From assembly GCF_009389715.1 (NCBI RefSeq), contig NW_024067676.1:1307501-1371500 (forward strand): 64,000 nt of DNA, given 5' to 3'. This DNA comes from Phoenix dactylifera. Lineage: Eukaryota > Streptophyta > Magnoliopsida > Arecales > Arecaceae. The position numbers and the translations under genes are program-made. The notes under the pieces were generated by a model. That model was given only the letters and a program-made list of their open reading frames with translations. It was not told the DNA's origin and ran no database searches. Below are positions 30,904 through 42,299 of the stretch, in pieces (position 1 is the stretch's first letter; every line of letters begins with the position of its first letter).

Positions 30904-33900
30904 TCATGGATTACAACTAAGACCCATTCTTTCAACATGCTCTTTAAAAGTCTTCGGTTGTAAACCTTTCGTCAAAGGATCTGCAATCATGAGCTCTGTC
31001 CTCATATTTTCTATAGACACATTTTGTTTCTGAACTTCCTCCTTGACAACAAAATATTTAAGTTCGATGTGCTTGGCACCATTAGAATATTTGTCGTTTT
31101 TGGAGAAATGGACGGCTGCAGTATTGTCACAAAAGATTCTCAGCGGCCTGGCAATAGAGTCGACAATCCCAAGTCCCGAGATAAAGTTACGCAGCCACAA
31201 ACTATGAACCGTGGCCTCAAAGCATGCCACAAATTCTGCTTCCATGGTGGACGAAGCAGTGCTTGTCTGTTTGGCACTTTTCCATGAGATTGCTCCTCCA
31301 GCTAATAGGAACAAATAGCCAAACGTTGACTTTCTACTATCCACACATCCAGCAAAGTCTGAATCCGAATAGCCAATCACCTCAAGGCTATCTGACTTTC
31401 TATATGTAAGCATGTAATTCTTTGTTCCTTGCAAGTATCTCATCACCTTCTTTGCAGCTTTCCAGTGATCCATCCCTGGATTACTTTGGTATCTTCCTAG
31501 CATTCCAACTGCAAAACTGATGTCCGGTCTGGTACAGGTCTGAGCGTACATCAAGCTACCAACTGCAGAAGCATAAGGTATATTTTCCATCTGCTTACGT
31601 TCCAATTCATTCTGTGGGCATTGCATGAGACTAAATTTATCCCCTTTCTGAATTGGAACAACACTGGCTGAACAATTCTCCATACCAAATCTCTCTAGAA
31701 CTCTGTCTATATATGCCTTTTGAGGCAACCCTAACAATCCACGTGATCGATCACGAAATATTTCAATGCCTATCACGTAGGTTGCCTCATTCATATCTTT
31801 CATTTCAAAGTTCTTTGAGAGAAAAATCTTAGTTTCATACAATAAGCCAAGATCACTACTGGCAAGCAATATGTCATCAACATATAGGACCAAAAAGATA
31901 AACTTGCTCCCACTGACCTTCAGGTATATACACCGATCAACAGTGTTTTCCTTAAAACCGAAGGAAATGATGGTATCATTGAATTTGCGATACCATTGTC
32001 GGGAAGCTTGTTTAAGACCATATATTGACTTCTTTAATTTGCAAACCATGTGTTCTTTTCCCTTTAATGGAAAACCTTCGGGCTGGTCCATATAGACTTC
32101 TTCATCTAAACTCCCATTCAGAAAAGCAGTTTTTACATCCATTTGGTGCAACTCTAAATCATAATGTGCAACCAAAGCCATAATGATTCTAAATGAGTCC
32201 TTTTTAGATACAGGAGAAAAGGTCTCTTTATAATCAATGCCTCCTTTCTGAGTGAAATCTTTGGCCACCAGTCTGGCTTTATGTCGTTCAACATTACCCT
32301 TTGAGTCGAGCTTGGTCTTAAAGACCCACTTACACCCAACTGTTTTACAACCTTCGGGCAAATCAACAACATCCCAGACTTCATTCTGATCCATTGATTT
32401 CAACTCATCTTTCATGGCATCAATCCATTTAATAGAATCAATACTTTCTATGGCTTGTTTAAAAGAAACCGGATCTTTCCTTGTCCCTATATCAAAATCA
32501 AATTCTTGTAGATAAACCATATAATCATTTGGAATGGCAGATCTTCTTTCTCTTTGAGATCTCCTTAATGTCATCCCTTGTGGTTCTTCTACAACTTGTT
32601 CAGTGGTGATAACTTCATTATGGAGTGTTTGATCATTAATTTGTTGTTCATTGTTATTAAACTGTGTGACAACTGTAGGAACAACAATTTTCTTAGAAGT
32701 CATGGGTAAAGGGACTTGCACCCTAACTTCTTGAATTTTCACATTTTGTAGTTTATCACTCCCACTGGTTTCACCATTCTCAATGAATTTGACATTACCG
32801 GTCTCTATAATTCTTGTACTATGGTTAGGACAGTAAATCCTATACCCTTTGGATTTTTCGGGATAACCTATAAAGTATCCACTAATCGTTCTAAAATCCA
32901 ATTTCTTTTCATGTGGATTATAAATTCTGGCCTCCGCCGGACAACCCCAAACATGCAGATGTCTTAAACTCGGTTTCCTTCCTGTCCATAACTCAAAAGG
33001 AGTTTTTGGAACTGCCTTACTAGGAACCCGGTTTAATATGTATACAGCGGTCTTAAGGGCTTCCATCCACAACGATATGGGTAACGGAAAATTACTTAAT
33101 ATACTCCTAACCATATCCATAAGAGTACGATTACGCCTTTCAGCTACTCCATTCTGCTGTGGCGTTCCCAGCATAGTGTATTGAGCACGTATGCCATGCT
33201 TTTCTAAGAGTTTAGCAAATGGGCCAGGGTGTTGTCCTGTTTCATCATACCTACCATAATATTCACCACCTCTATCAGACCTGACAATTTTCACCTTTCT
33301 ATCTAATTGCCTTTCAACCTCAGTAATGTATACCTCTAGGACATCCATTGCCTGAGATTTTTCATGCAACAAATAGACATAACCATAACGTGAAAAATCA
33401 TCAATAAAGGTGATAAAATACTTCTCTCCACCAAATGATGGGGAGTCAAAAGGCCCACAAATGTCTGTATGGATAATTTCAAGAAGTTCTTCACTTCTTG
33501 TGGCAACTTTCTTTGTGTGTTTGGTTTGCTTTCCCTTAATGCAGTCTACACACATACCGAGATCAGTAAAGTCTAAGTTTGACAAAATTCCATCCTTTAC
33601 TAATCTCTCTAATCTTTCTTTGGATATATGACCCAATCTTTTATGCCACAAGTTAGAAGATCTTTCATTTATCATGTTTCGTTTAATTCCAATATTACGA
33701 TGCAAGGTCATAAGTGTTTCAGCAAAATGATTATCAAGATTTACTTTATATAAGCCATCACACAAAACACCAGAACCAAGAAAGACATTGTCTTTGAAAA
33801 GACGCAAACTAGCATTCCCAATTTTAAAGAAATATCCTTCAACATCAAGTTTAGAAACAGAAATTAAATTTCTAGAAATAGAAGGAACATAAAGAGTCTG

Positions 33901-34961
33901 AAGCAAATCTAAATGACAACCAGTATTTAAAAGCAAACGATAGGTTCCAACAGCTGTTACTGGAACTCTAACCCCATTCCCCAAAACGATAAAACTCTCA
34001 TTTGGATCTTGCATCTGGGTTGTAAGGAATCCCTGCATCGTATTTGAAACATGAACATTAGAACCTGAGTCAAACCACCAAGTATTAGAAGGAACTTCAG
34101 TAAGGTTTGATTCAAAACATACATAAGCCAAAGGCTTACCTTTCTTTTCAAACCATGCCTTGCGTTTATGGCAGTCCTTCTGATAGTGTCCCAATTTCTT
34201 GCAAAAATGGCATCTATCTTTGTTTTGTTTCTTCTTATGAACCTCGGTATCATGATGAGGCTCTTTGCCCTTGGATGGTCCACTCTTCATGCCCTTTCTT
34301 GGCTTCTTCCATTTCTTCTTGGCTCCATGACTTACAAGATTGACAGAATGATATCCTTGTTGCTTAAGTCTTGTCTCCTCTTGAACAAGCATACTGGTCA
34401 ATTCATTCACATTCCACTTATCCTTAATAGTGTTATAGTGAATTTGAAATGATCCAAATTGAGGAGGCAAGGAGTTCAAAATAAATTGAACCAAAAAGGA
34501 TTCATTCACATTCATCCCAAGAGCCTTCAGCTTAGCAGCTATATTTGTCATTTCAAGGATATGCTCATGCATCCCACAAGTACCATCAAATTTTATGGTG
34601 GTAAGTTTAGCCATTAATGTGCCAGCCAGAGACTTATCAGCAGATCGGAAACGTTCTTCCACAGTTCTCAATAATGCTTGAGCACTGTCACATTCAGGAA
34701 GCGTTGACTTGATATTGTTCGCTATACTCATCCGCATAAACATAATGCTCAATCTGTTCGATCTTTCCCAAGTTTTATAAAAAGACCTTTCTTCCGAGCT
34801 GCTCAAATCAGTAATGTCAGCCGGTTTCTCAGATCGGAGTGCTAAATCAAGATCCAGAACACCTAGGTGAAACTGGACTTGTTCATTCCATTTTGAGAAA
34901 TTAGTTTCATTAAAGATCGTAACAGATGAAGCTTGCGAATGAAGCGAAACAGGAATTGATA
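30904..34961 (-). CDS. gag-pol: copia gag-pol polyprotein, intact from gag onward
   Basis: At least 1,300 codons without a stop. The order is gag (UBN2-like, with FVQFILNSLPPQFGSF), zinc knuckle CHFCKKLGHYQKDC near residue 200 (counted from codon 34806), protease WWFDSGSNVHVS near 245, integrase with the HKRLGH...CVDCIKGK zinc segment (about 390-430) and core D in HTDICGPF, D in RSDRGGEYYG and E in VAERRNRTL, reverse transcriptase with YVDDILLAS near 975, and RNaseH with EAEFVACFEATV and FCDNTAAVH. The frame stays open upstream of 34806 to 34961 and keeps gag homology (NFSKWNEQVQFHLGVLDLDL). It has no in-frame ATG there; just before it lies TTCTTATTGCAG, a good 3' splice site. The start codon is therefore probably in an upstream exon. 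All catalytic motifs look intact. Confidence 0.92.
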
Positions 34962-36863
34962 CTGCAATAAGAAAATTAACAATAAGAAAATGCTTACAAC
35001 ATTAACACTTTGAGTTAGCAATAATGATGAATAACATAAACAGTGTTACCATAATACGCCTTTGAGTAGTAATTATGAAACACCAAATTACTATTATGGT
35101 GATTCCCAATTCACCTAGGAATAATTAATGATATAGGTCCAAAATTCAAATAGGTCTGTTGCCTTTGAGCATCCAATACCTATTAAATCAAAGATACTCA
35201 TTAATTATCCTAACTCAGCAAATCAATCATTTGAAAGTGGTGCACCTTTGGGCCAATCCATAATATCTCATGATTGAAAAACTGTAAGTCATAATTTGCA
35301 AAGTCACTATCTTAATACCTGGGATTAGAGTATTTGATGACTTGATGTCTATTAAACATTCTAGTTGGGTTACTTTGGTAACTACCAAACTATTTCATAA
35401 TATAGACATCAAAATAAAATAATGACATTGCACATGATTGACAATTCATAATATGACATTAAAATAAAACTTGTATGTAAAATTTTACTAATCTACACAA
35501 TTAGTACATGTGTCATATCATGCTATCAAGTATACAAAAATGTAGAATAAAAGATAATTTTTTTTTTTTTAATCACATTACCCTACAAGGACCTCTGCAT
35601 AAATAATATATTCTACAGGGACTAAATTATCATATTTTGAGGACCTCTGCATAAATAATATGCTTTATAGGGACTAAAATAAAATATTTTGTTTCTTATA
35701 GCCCTGGAAGGATGTCAGCATAAATAAAATGTTTCACAGGGGCTTAACAGAAATAATTTCATCTTTTAACAACCCTCAAAGGATTTCAGTATAAATAAAA
35801 TATTTGATAGGTACTTAATAGAAACATTCTCATCTTGTAACAGCCCTCTAAGACTTCAGTATAAATAGAATGTTTCACAGGGACTTAAACAGAAACATTT
35901 CATTCTTTTAACATCCCCGGGAGGGCTGTATGAAAAAATAAAATGTTTCATAAGGGCTTAACTGAAAATTTCCCTTCTATTGGCTAAACGAACTCGGGTT
36001 TCGGATCAAAACCCAAAAACCCGAACCCGTTTTGCCTGTTATGCCCTTTTAAATGCAGCGGGTTAACGATTACGGGTTCGGGTCGAAACTCAAAACCCGG
36101 ACCCGTTAGAAATAAATTAATATATATATATTTTTTTTTAAAAGAACTGAAGACGGGTCGGGATCGACCCGTCTTCCTCCTCTTTTAGCGGCGGGCTAGG
36201 GTTCCGCCGAACCCAGCCCGCCTGCCTCTGATCTCCGGGGCGGCGAGCGCGCCGCCTCCTTCCGGTGGACTCGCCGCCCGGAGGCGAGCCCACCGGCGGT
36301 CGCACGCCAGCAGGGGCAACGCCGGCAGGCTAGGGTTCCGCCGAACCCAGCCCGTCGGCCCTTAGGAGAGGCGGGCGGCGATCATGCCGCCGGACGAAGT
36401 GCCGCCCGACGGCGCCACCGGGATGGGCCCGACGCCGGACGAAACGCCGCCCGACGGCGTCACCCGCAGGAATACAGAGGAAGACGATCATCCGGTAAGT
36501 TTTCCCTTTTTTTTTTAAAAAAAAAGGGTGGGAGGCAGACCATGGCCGGCGGCTACGCCGGATCCTCTGATGGCTCATGGCGGCATATGCCGGCCAGATC
36601 CGGCGTCAGCAGGGTCACCCCGAGTGGGGTTGTTTCTCAAATCCATGAATCCGACCCGATCCGGCATTTGGATGGGATGGAAGCCATGGCCGAGAGTCGA
36701 CGCTGGATCCCGTGTCGGCTCTCGGTGCCATGGCCGGCTAGATCCAACATTGGGATGATCCATCCCTGCGGCCGTGGAGGACTGTCCATGGGACTGTCAA
36801 AATAGGTCTTTTACCATGTTCTGGTTCTCCCCTTTACTGTGATCTGGTTCTAGGATGAACCTT
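34962..36863 (-). other. copia leader region with probable intron
   Basis: 1.9 kb between the primer-binding site and the open gag frame. The gag-proximal part is AT-rich and includes the ~70-bp repeats at 35575-35965. The LTR-proximal part (about 36010-36860) is GC-rich, with the direct repeat GCTAGGGTTCCGCCGAACCC at about 36190 and 36329 and the repeated GCCGCCCGACGGCG. A 3' splice site at 34962-34973 suggests that much of it is intron. One ATG followed by GTAAAAGA on the minus strand (near 36817) is a possible donor, but it does not give an in-frame start, so the donor is unassigned. Confidence 0.55.
35575..35965. repeat. about 70-bp degenerate tandem repeats in the copia leader
   Basis: A core like AG(C/T)ATAAATA(A/G)AATGTTT followed by CA(C/T)AGGGACTTA recurs at about 35597, 35649, 35718, 35789, 35859 and 35928. 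The spacing is about 70 bp except for the first interval (52 bp). Units are clearly related but diverged. Confidence 0.8.
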
Positions 36864-36875
36864 GCTCTGATACCA
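36864..36875 (-). other. copia primer-binding site (initiator tRNA-Met)
   Basis: The minus strand reads TGGTATCAGAGC, two bases after the LTR end TTAACA. This is the standard plant copia site complementary to the 3' end of initiator tRNA-Met. Confidence 0.93.
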
Positions 36876-36877
36876 CA

Positions 36878-37156
36878 TGTTAATCACATCTGTAAATAGG
36901 ATCATATGTAGAACCAAGAAAGCGTACCTGGATCCATGAGTAATCTGCACAACTACAGTCCTCGTTTCTCCCTCTTGACCCTGCGTTAATGACACCCCCT
37001 GATGGTTGGTTCTGTGTCGATCAATAGGCAGAGGGTGAGACCCATAAGCCTTATCCTTACATCAAGGATTAAGGGAGTTTCCACTTCTCTAGGAGTCAGT
37101 TACGGGATTCATTCTGTAACTGACCACGTTGTGGTCATGTGGGTCAAAACCCAACA
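36878..37156 (-). repeat. complete 5' LTR of the copia element
   Basis: 279 bp, starting TGTTGGGTTTTGACCC and ending GATTAACA in element sense, the usual TG...CA form. GAACT follows outside at 37157-37161 as target duplication, and the primer-binding site is on the inside. Confidence 0.9.
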
Positions 37157-40100
37157 GAACTCTCACTAGATTAAAGAGATTTTTATCTAAGAAGGGGAAT
37201 GCAAAGATTCGAATAGATAACGTAAGCAAAAATAGGGAAGCGCGACCTCATAACCAGTGTTTGTAAATGGAAATTAACAACAATGTTCTGAATGTCCACA
37301 CATTGCTATCTCCATAACGTGACCAAAGCCATACCAACAAACACTATCCGCTAATATATTCGGTCAGTTTTTTGTTTCCTTTAATTTTCACACAATACGT
37401 TCATATATAGGGCTTATCTATTAATTTTGGCTTCTCTTATATCTTTCGTCGTATATCCAATCAATGCAACCTTGTTTCTCTGCATAATAATCTGATCTAA
37501 TATTGCTTGGTCTACTGTGGTCTGAAATTTTTCCTTACGTTTCATATGAATGCCGCGCGCACAACACCTAGAGGCACCTCGCCGCTTCATCCACTCGTCT
37601 GCTATTCTACTAGTCATACTTTGGTTTCTTTATCTGCGTGTCTCCAATACAACGACCATCACATTAGACCATGTCCTTATTTTATCACTTCTGCATGCCT
37701 TATGCTTCATTAACATCTGGTGCTTTCTAGCATGATGTCAATATTTTATTCAATTTTACTTTCATTTTATTAATCAAAACTGTATCTCCTTGAATGACAT
37801 AAATAATTGAGTCTCCTGCTTATTGTCTTTGTATAGTGTAATGATCATATCTTAGGTATTAACTATTGGTGAGGTCTCACAAGCCACTGCAATCAAGATC
37901 ATCAAAACTATACCTAAAGCTTTTTTCACTCCACGCATGTTGAAAAAGGGAAATTATCTAAATGTATTTTCTACCTTAACATGGACCTAGTTAGCCCATA
38001 TTATTTCTATTACATGAGTTCTTCAAGCCAATAAAAGTTGTGTTTTCTTCTTTCAAAATGTATGCCACTTCAAGTAACCTTGTCATTTAACCTTCTCAAC
38101 ATGACGCTGAATTAAATTTTTATGCATGTTGCTGTTTTCCATAATCTCTGTTCCAGCGCACATGCACCATAGACATACTTTCATGGCTTATTTTTAAGCT
38201 TAGTTCAATGTAATTGGTTAATTTTCTTGTCATTTTTATTTTTGTTACGAATATCACTACCCTTCTTCTAACATTGACATTTTCCTTAATATGTTATTAA
38301 GACAGTTTGCCAAACTACTCAAATTCTCCTTTGATCTTTTTACTGATGAACTTGTATTCTTTTGGCTGGCCTTTTTGTAACTAGTGCAAAAGCTATCTGT
38401 AGTCTTTCCTTCATTTGTCATAGTTAAGGTTGGTTGCACAACCATCCTCCTTTTCTTTTCTCTTCTAAATTAAATCCTCAATTGATTCATTTGATGCACT
38501 CTGAAAACAACCTTTTCATATTATCTTGGTTTCCCATTTTCACACCAAATTTGAATTCATCGAACTCTTAGTGCACTTAACTTGTTTTTGGATGTCTCAT
38601 ATTAGCTTTCTTGTTTACCGATCTCTTCATTATTATTTCTTTTTTGCCATTTTTATTGTAGTGGATTCTCTTTTCATTTATTGCCTTCTGGATCTTAAGA
38701 TAACCCACCAAATTTTGTCCTGTGTATGCCATTTTCCTTTAGATTCTCTGTACTTTCTGTTTGAACTTGGCAACTGAAAATCACTGCCAAATTTGTAACA
38801 TGCATGCAGCTTTCTTTTAGGGTTTTCATCTTTTCTGTTTCAACTTGAAAGCTGAAGCTGACAGTTCCATAGAGTGGATTTGGTCCAGCTTGGATCATGA
38901 AAGGCTAAAGTTTTTTCATCACTCTGGAAGATGTTGTTTTAATACTTTTGTGTTGGTTTTTAGCCACCTATAGCAGTTTATTGGTTGGAGCTGGTGCCAC
39001 CTAGGTGGTCATTATAGAGTTGAGCTCATTGTTGTCACCAACAGCCACATTTTGGCAATACACCCGAGGGGGCCAGCCTAGTGCCTTCAGTATTTTAAAT
39101 GAAGTCCCAGTTTGCAGAAACTCTTAAGTGAGAGTTTCTGTGCCTATTTCAAGCATTTGTGAAACACAATAAGCCAAACTCTCTCGAGGAGTACTTTTCT
39201 TGTTAACAGATATCCACATAAGCTAAATATTACATGTTGAAATGAGGGGTGCAAAGGGCTGCTTGCTAGGCACATTTTTTACTGTTCAGGCTGGGTTGTC
39301 ATGTCCTTCCTATTGAAAATTTTAATATGCTCGGTTGAAAGCCAGCCCATTAGCATACTTAACTAACATCAATCTTAATATCTGCATAGATAATTTGTAG
39401 GATATTCGTAATGTCCAAAATTGGTGATTGCTCAGAGCATAATTCCAAAACTAGGGATTCTCAGTTCCATTAGAATCCATCGTAGTCTAACAATTTTGGC
39501 TGGTTCCTGTCCATGACAATCCAAGTTTCAGATCATTGCATAGAAGCCACCATCCTATTTGTTGCAAACCTACTATTTTATGATCATATCTCTTCATCTT
39601 ACCTCATTTGACCTCGTATTCTCCCTGAATCATCATAATGCCATATCAATCATTGCTTGTTTGAAATTGGCCAAATAGGACAGAATCACATAGAATACAG
39701 GCATTGAGAGCAATGGTGCCTCAACAACTTACTGTCAAGTTCAGAACCTATGAAAAATATTGCCACATGTCATATTACTAAGGTTCTAAGTATCAATTAC
39801 CATTTCCCATTCAGACGAGTGAAATGAGCTTCTATTTCAGGAGTTCGGGTAGTTCTCGCTCCTGCTTCAGACACTTTGGCCAGGAAATAGTAAAATAATC
39901 CAAAAATTGAAAATAGAATGGTGGTTCTACCATCTTTTACATCCACAAGAAAAAGAATGATTAATCAATATTCAAGAAACAAAGTAGACATCATTTTTAA
40001 GTAAATATTGTTTGGGACATTGAGTATAATGTTTTGGTTGTTTCATGATGAAATAATATGTGTATGTACATATGTATTATTTAAGTATGCGTTTATATTT

Positions 40101-40229
40101 ATAATAAGCCTTATAGAAAAATAATTTGGAATCTTGTTTCACATTATTTTAGATCATAGTATATCATTTTGTAGTTTGATGACAATTTGAATACAAAAAA
40201 TAGATATCTATAAGGTTTAAGATAGCTAA
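37157..40229. other. PP1 intron 1, middle part
   Basis: Intron DNA after the copia element, beginning with the right GAACT duplication. I see no coding region or clear element in these 3 kb. Confidence 0.5.
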
Positions 40230-40920
40230 GAGTAAGGTCTGCCGTACCGACCGTACCAACGTACCGGTGGGCATCGATGCCGGTACAGTACCGGTACTGT
40301 ACCGAACCGAACCTGGTTGTACCGACCCGGTTCGGGAACAGCACGTGCGAGAGAGCACAGGAGCGCGGGCGTGCAACCCCGTGCGCGTGAAACGCGTTCC
40401 CGCACGTTCTCCTCATTTTTCCACTTAAAACTACAACCGTGAAACGTGTTTCCCGGCGTCATTTCCCTTGTGGACGCGTTCCCAGTGCGGGACGCGTTTT
40501 CCATGCAGGATTTCCTTCCTTCTTTTCGAGCCTTCTCGTTTCTTCTCCTCTCTCCTCCGCTCTTCTCCCGCGAGCAAGCGTCGACGAGGATCGCCCCGAC
40601 AAGGATCACCTCGATGAGGCTCAGTACTGGTAGGTCTCTCTTTCTCTTCTTCTTCCTCTTCTTCTTCTCCTCTTTCTCTTCTTCCTCTTCTTTCTTCCTC
40701 TTTCTTCCTCTTCTGTCCGGTTCTTCTTCCTCCTCTTTCTTCTTCCCGCGCCAGTACCAGGTGGTATCGGTGCAAGCCGGACTGGTTCGCACCGGTACGC
40801 AGCAGGAACCGATAGGAGTCGGAACCATTTTCCATGGCCGAACATACCGATTGGCTCCGGTACCAGTACAGTACGTGCTGAACCGGCCGGTACAGGCCGG
40901 TTTAACATACCTTGGCTAAG
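40230..40920. mobile_element. GTACCG-rich element with inverted ends (non-autonomous, unclassified)
   Basis: The left end (AAGGTCTGCCGTACCGACCG, then more GTACCG units to about 40335) and the right end (about 40780-40915, reverse complement starting AAGGTATGTTAAACCGGCC) are imperfect inverted copies. Both are dense in GTACCGG/CCGGTAC. Between them is a GC-rich segment and a 110-bp TCTTCC-rich pyrimidine tract (40635-40745). There is no transposase. A fragment with the same AAGGTCTGCCG start lies at 41265-41305 and a decayed one at 23930. It looks like a MITE-type or fold-back repeat, but I cannot name a family. Confidence 0.5.
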
Positions 40921-41479
40921 ACTATGTCAAAAGTTTTACTTCTCTAAATTTCTTTGGACTCCGATATCAAATGCTTCCAAATATGCACAAAACTTGAAAA
41001 TTTAAGCTTAATCTTGGAAAATATTTTTTGGACCTGGAATAATTAGAAAATAATAAAGACTTAGTTTGAATTGCCCATATACACAACAAATTTGGCCTAT
41101 AGGATGTTTCAGACAAAACTGGGTCCAAATTCACATTAGTTCCAGTTCGAACTGATAAGTTTTAGTTTCAGAGTTAGACTGAAACTTCAACTACGGTAGA
41201 CACATCCAAACCCCTTATCAAAATACAAAGCCTACTCCACTCGCCAAATCTAAATAAGCTGGAATAAGGTCTGCCGAACTGGGTCGTACCGCCCAGTTCT
41301 ATAGGGCTTTATCCTTTTTTTTCGTCTCCTACTGTAACTCTTTACATTTGGGCTGGTCAAGTGGACTAAGCTTAGTTTCTTATTAGTTGGGCTGGGTGTT
41401 ACATAGTAATATATTGAATTTATACAACCTTCAAAGTTCGTCTCTTTCTAATATCAGTAACATGGCTGATGTGTTACAG
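40921..41479. other. PP1 intron 1, last part
   Basis: Intron DNA containing a short copy of the GTACCG repeat edge (41265-41305) and ending at the 3' splice site TTACAG. Confidence 0.5.
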
Positions 41480-42299
41480 GTGATATACATGGACAATATT
41501 TTTATGTAATAAGGATATTTGAATGTGGTGGCTATCCTCCGGCTTCACCTTACCTATTTCTTGGAGACAATATGTTTGCTTTTAGCGTATAAAGTAAAGT
41601 ACCCTGACAAAATCTTTCTTCTGAGGGGAAACCATGAAGATGCAAAAATCAATAGAGTATATGGTTTTTATGATGAATGTAAGCGGAGGTTCAATATTCG
41701 GCTCTGGAAGATATTTTGTGATTGCTTCAATTGCTTACCTATTGCAGCGCTTGTCGACGAGAAAATCTTGTGTATGCATGGGGGGCTTTCACCAGAGTTG
41801 ACCAGTTTGGACCAAATAAGAGATATTGGGAGGGCCATTGAGATTCCAGATTATGGTCTTCTTTGTGATTTGCTTTGGTCTGATCCTGATCTTGAGGTTC
41901 AAGGGTGGGGAATGAGTGATAGAGGGGTTTCATGTACTTTTGGTGCGGATAAACTTGTTGAGTTTTTGGAGAAGAATGATCTTGATCTTCTATGCAGAGC
42001 TCATCAGGTCAGTTAAATTTGACATCATTTTGCTCATTCTTTTTTTTTTTTTTTAAGGAGCTATTAAGTATCTCTGACATTTGAACTTTCAGGTAGTAGA
42101 GGACGGATATGAGTTTTTTGCACAACGGAGTCTAGTCACGATATTTTCAGCTCCAAATTATTGCGGTGAATTTGATAATGCTGGTGCTTTGTTGAGCATA
42201 GACGAGTCCCTATTGTGTTCGTTTGAGATATTGAAACCCTTTGGAGCTAAAGCTGGACCAGGCAGCTCTAATACATTAAGACCAATACCAAAGAAGTAA

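Larger units (their letters stand above)
30500..37156 (-). mobile_element. Ty1/copia LTR retrotransposon in PP1 intron 1, 3' LTR truncated
   Basis: On the minus strand: complete 5' LTR (37156-36878), primer-binding site (36875-36864), a leader of about 1.9 kb (36863-34962), a gag-pol frame (34961-30904), a short 3' region, and only the last 72 bp of the 3' LTR (30571-30500). A 5-bp GAACT duplication flanks the whole unit, so it inserted as one piece and lost the polypurine tract and most of the 3' LTR afterwards or during integration. The 72 bp shared by the two LTRs are identical. It lies antisense to the host PP1 gene. Confidence 0.93.
29886..42299 (+). pseudogene. TOPP: serine/threonine protein phosphatase PP1 catalytic subunit (TOPP), disrupted in exon 2
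   Basis: Exon 1 is 29886-30081, intron 1 30082-41479 (GTGAGT...TTACAG), exon 2 41480-42007, intron 2 42008-42092, exon 3 42093-42299. Exon 1 encodes the PP1 N-terminus ending [12 protein letters not shown]. Exon 2 continues GDIHGQY (metal-binding DxH), [28 protein letters not shown] and CRAHQ. Exon 3 has VVEDGYEFF and [14 protein letters not shown]. Exon 2 lacks about 32 bp at 41560-41570: the sequence passes from YLFLGD straight to the codons of [11 protein letters not shown], skipping the active-site YVDRG. The frame is lost and a stop follows at 41590-41592, giving about 100 residues. Other core substitutions ([11 protein letters not shown] after HGQY; SCTF where SYTF is usual) suggest relaxed constraint. 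The split and splice sites match plant PP1 genes. An assembly error at the deletion is an alternative. Confidence 0.85.

Noticed and set aside
36330-36578. Arg-rich 82-codon frame in the copia leader as gag exon 1
   Set aside because: It ends in a stop before any suitable donor and shows no gag similarity; its arginines reflect GC-rich duplicated sequence.
30500-36949. Copia element with true 72-bp LTRs
   Set aside because: The right repeat is only the inner part of a 279-bp LTR ending at 37156. The GAACT target duplication fits 30495-30499 and 37157-37161, not 36950.
40226-40919. Overlapping frames (157-200 codons) in the GTACCG element, rich in Lys/Glu or Ser/Phe
   Set aside because: They come from the TCTTCC-type pyrimidine tract and have no domain; low-complexity artefacts.
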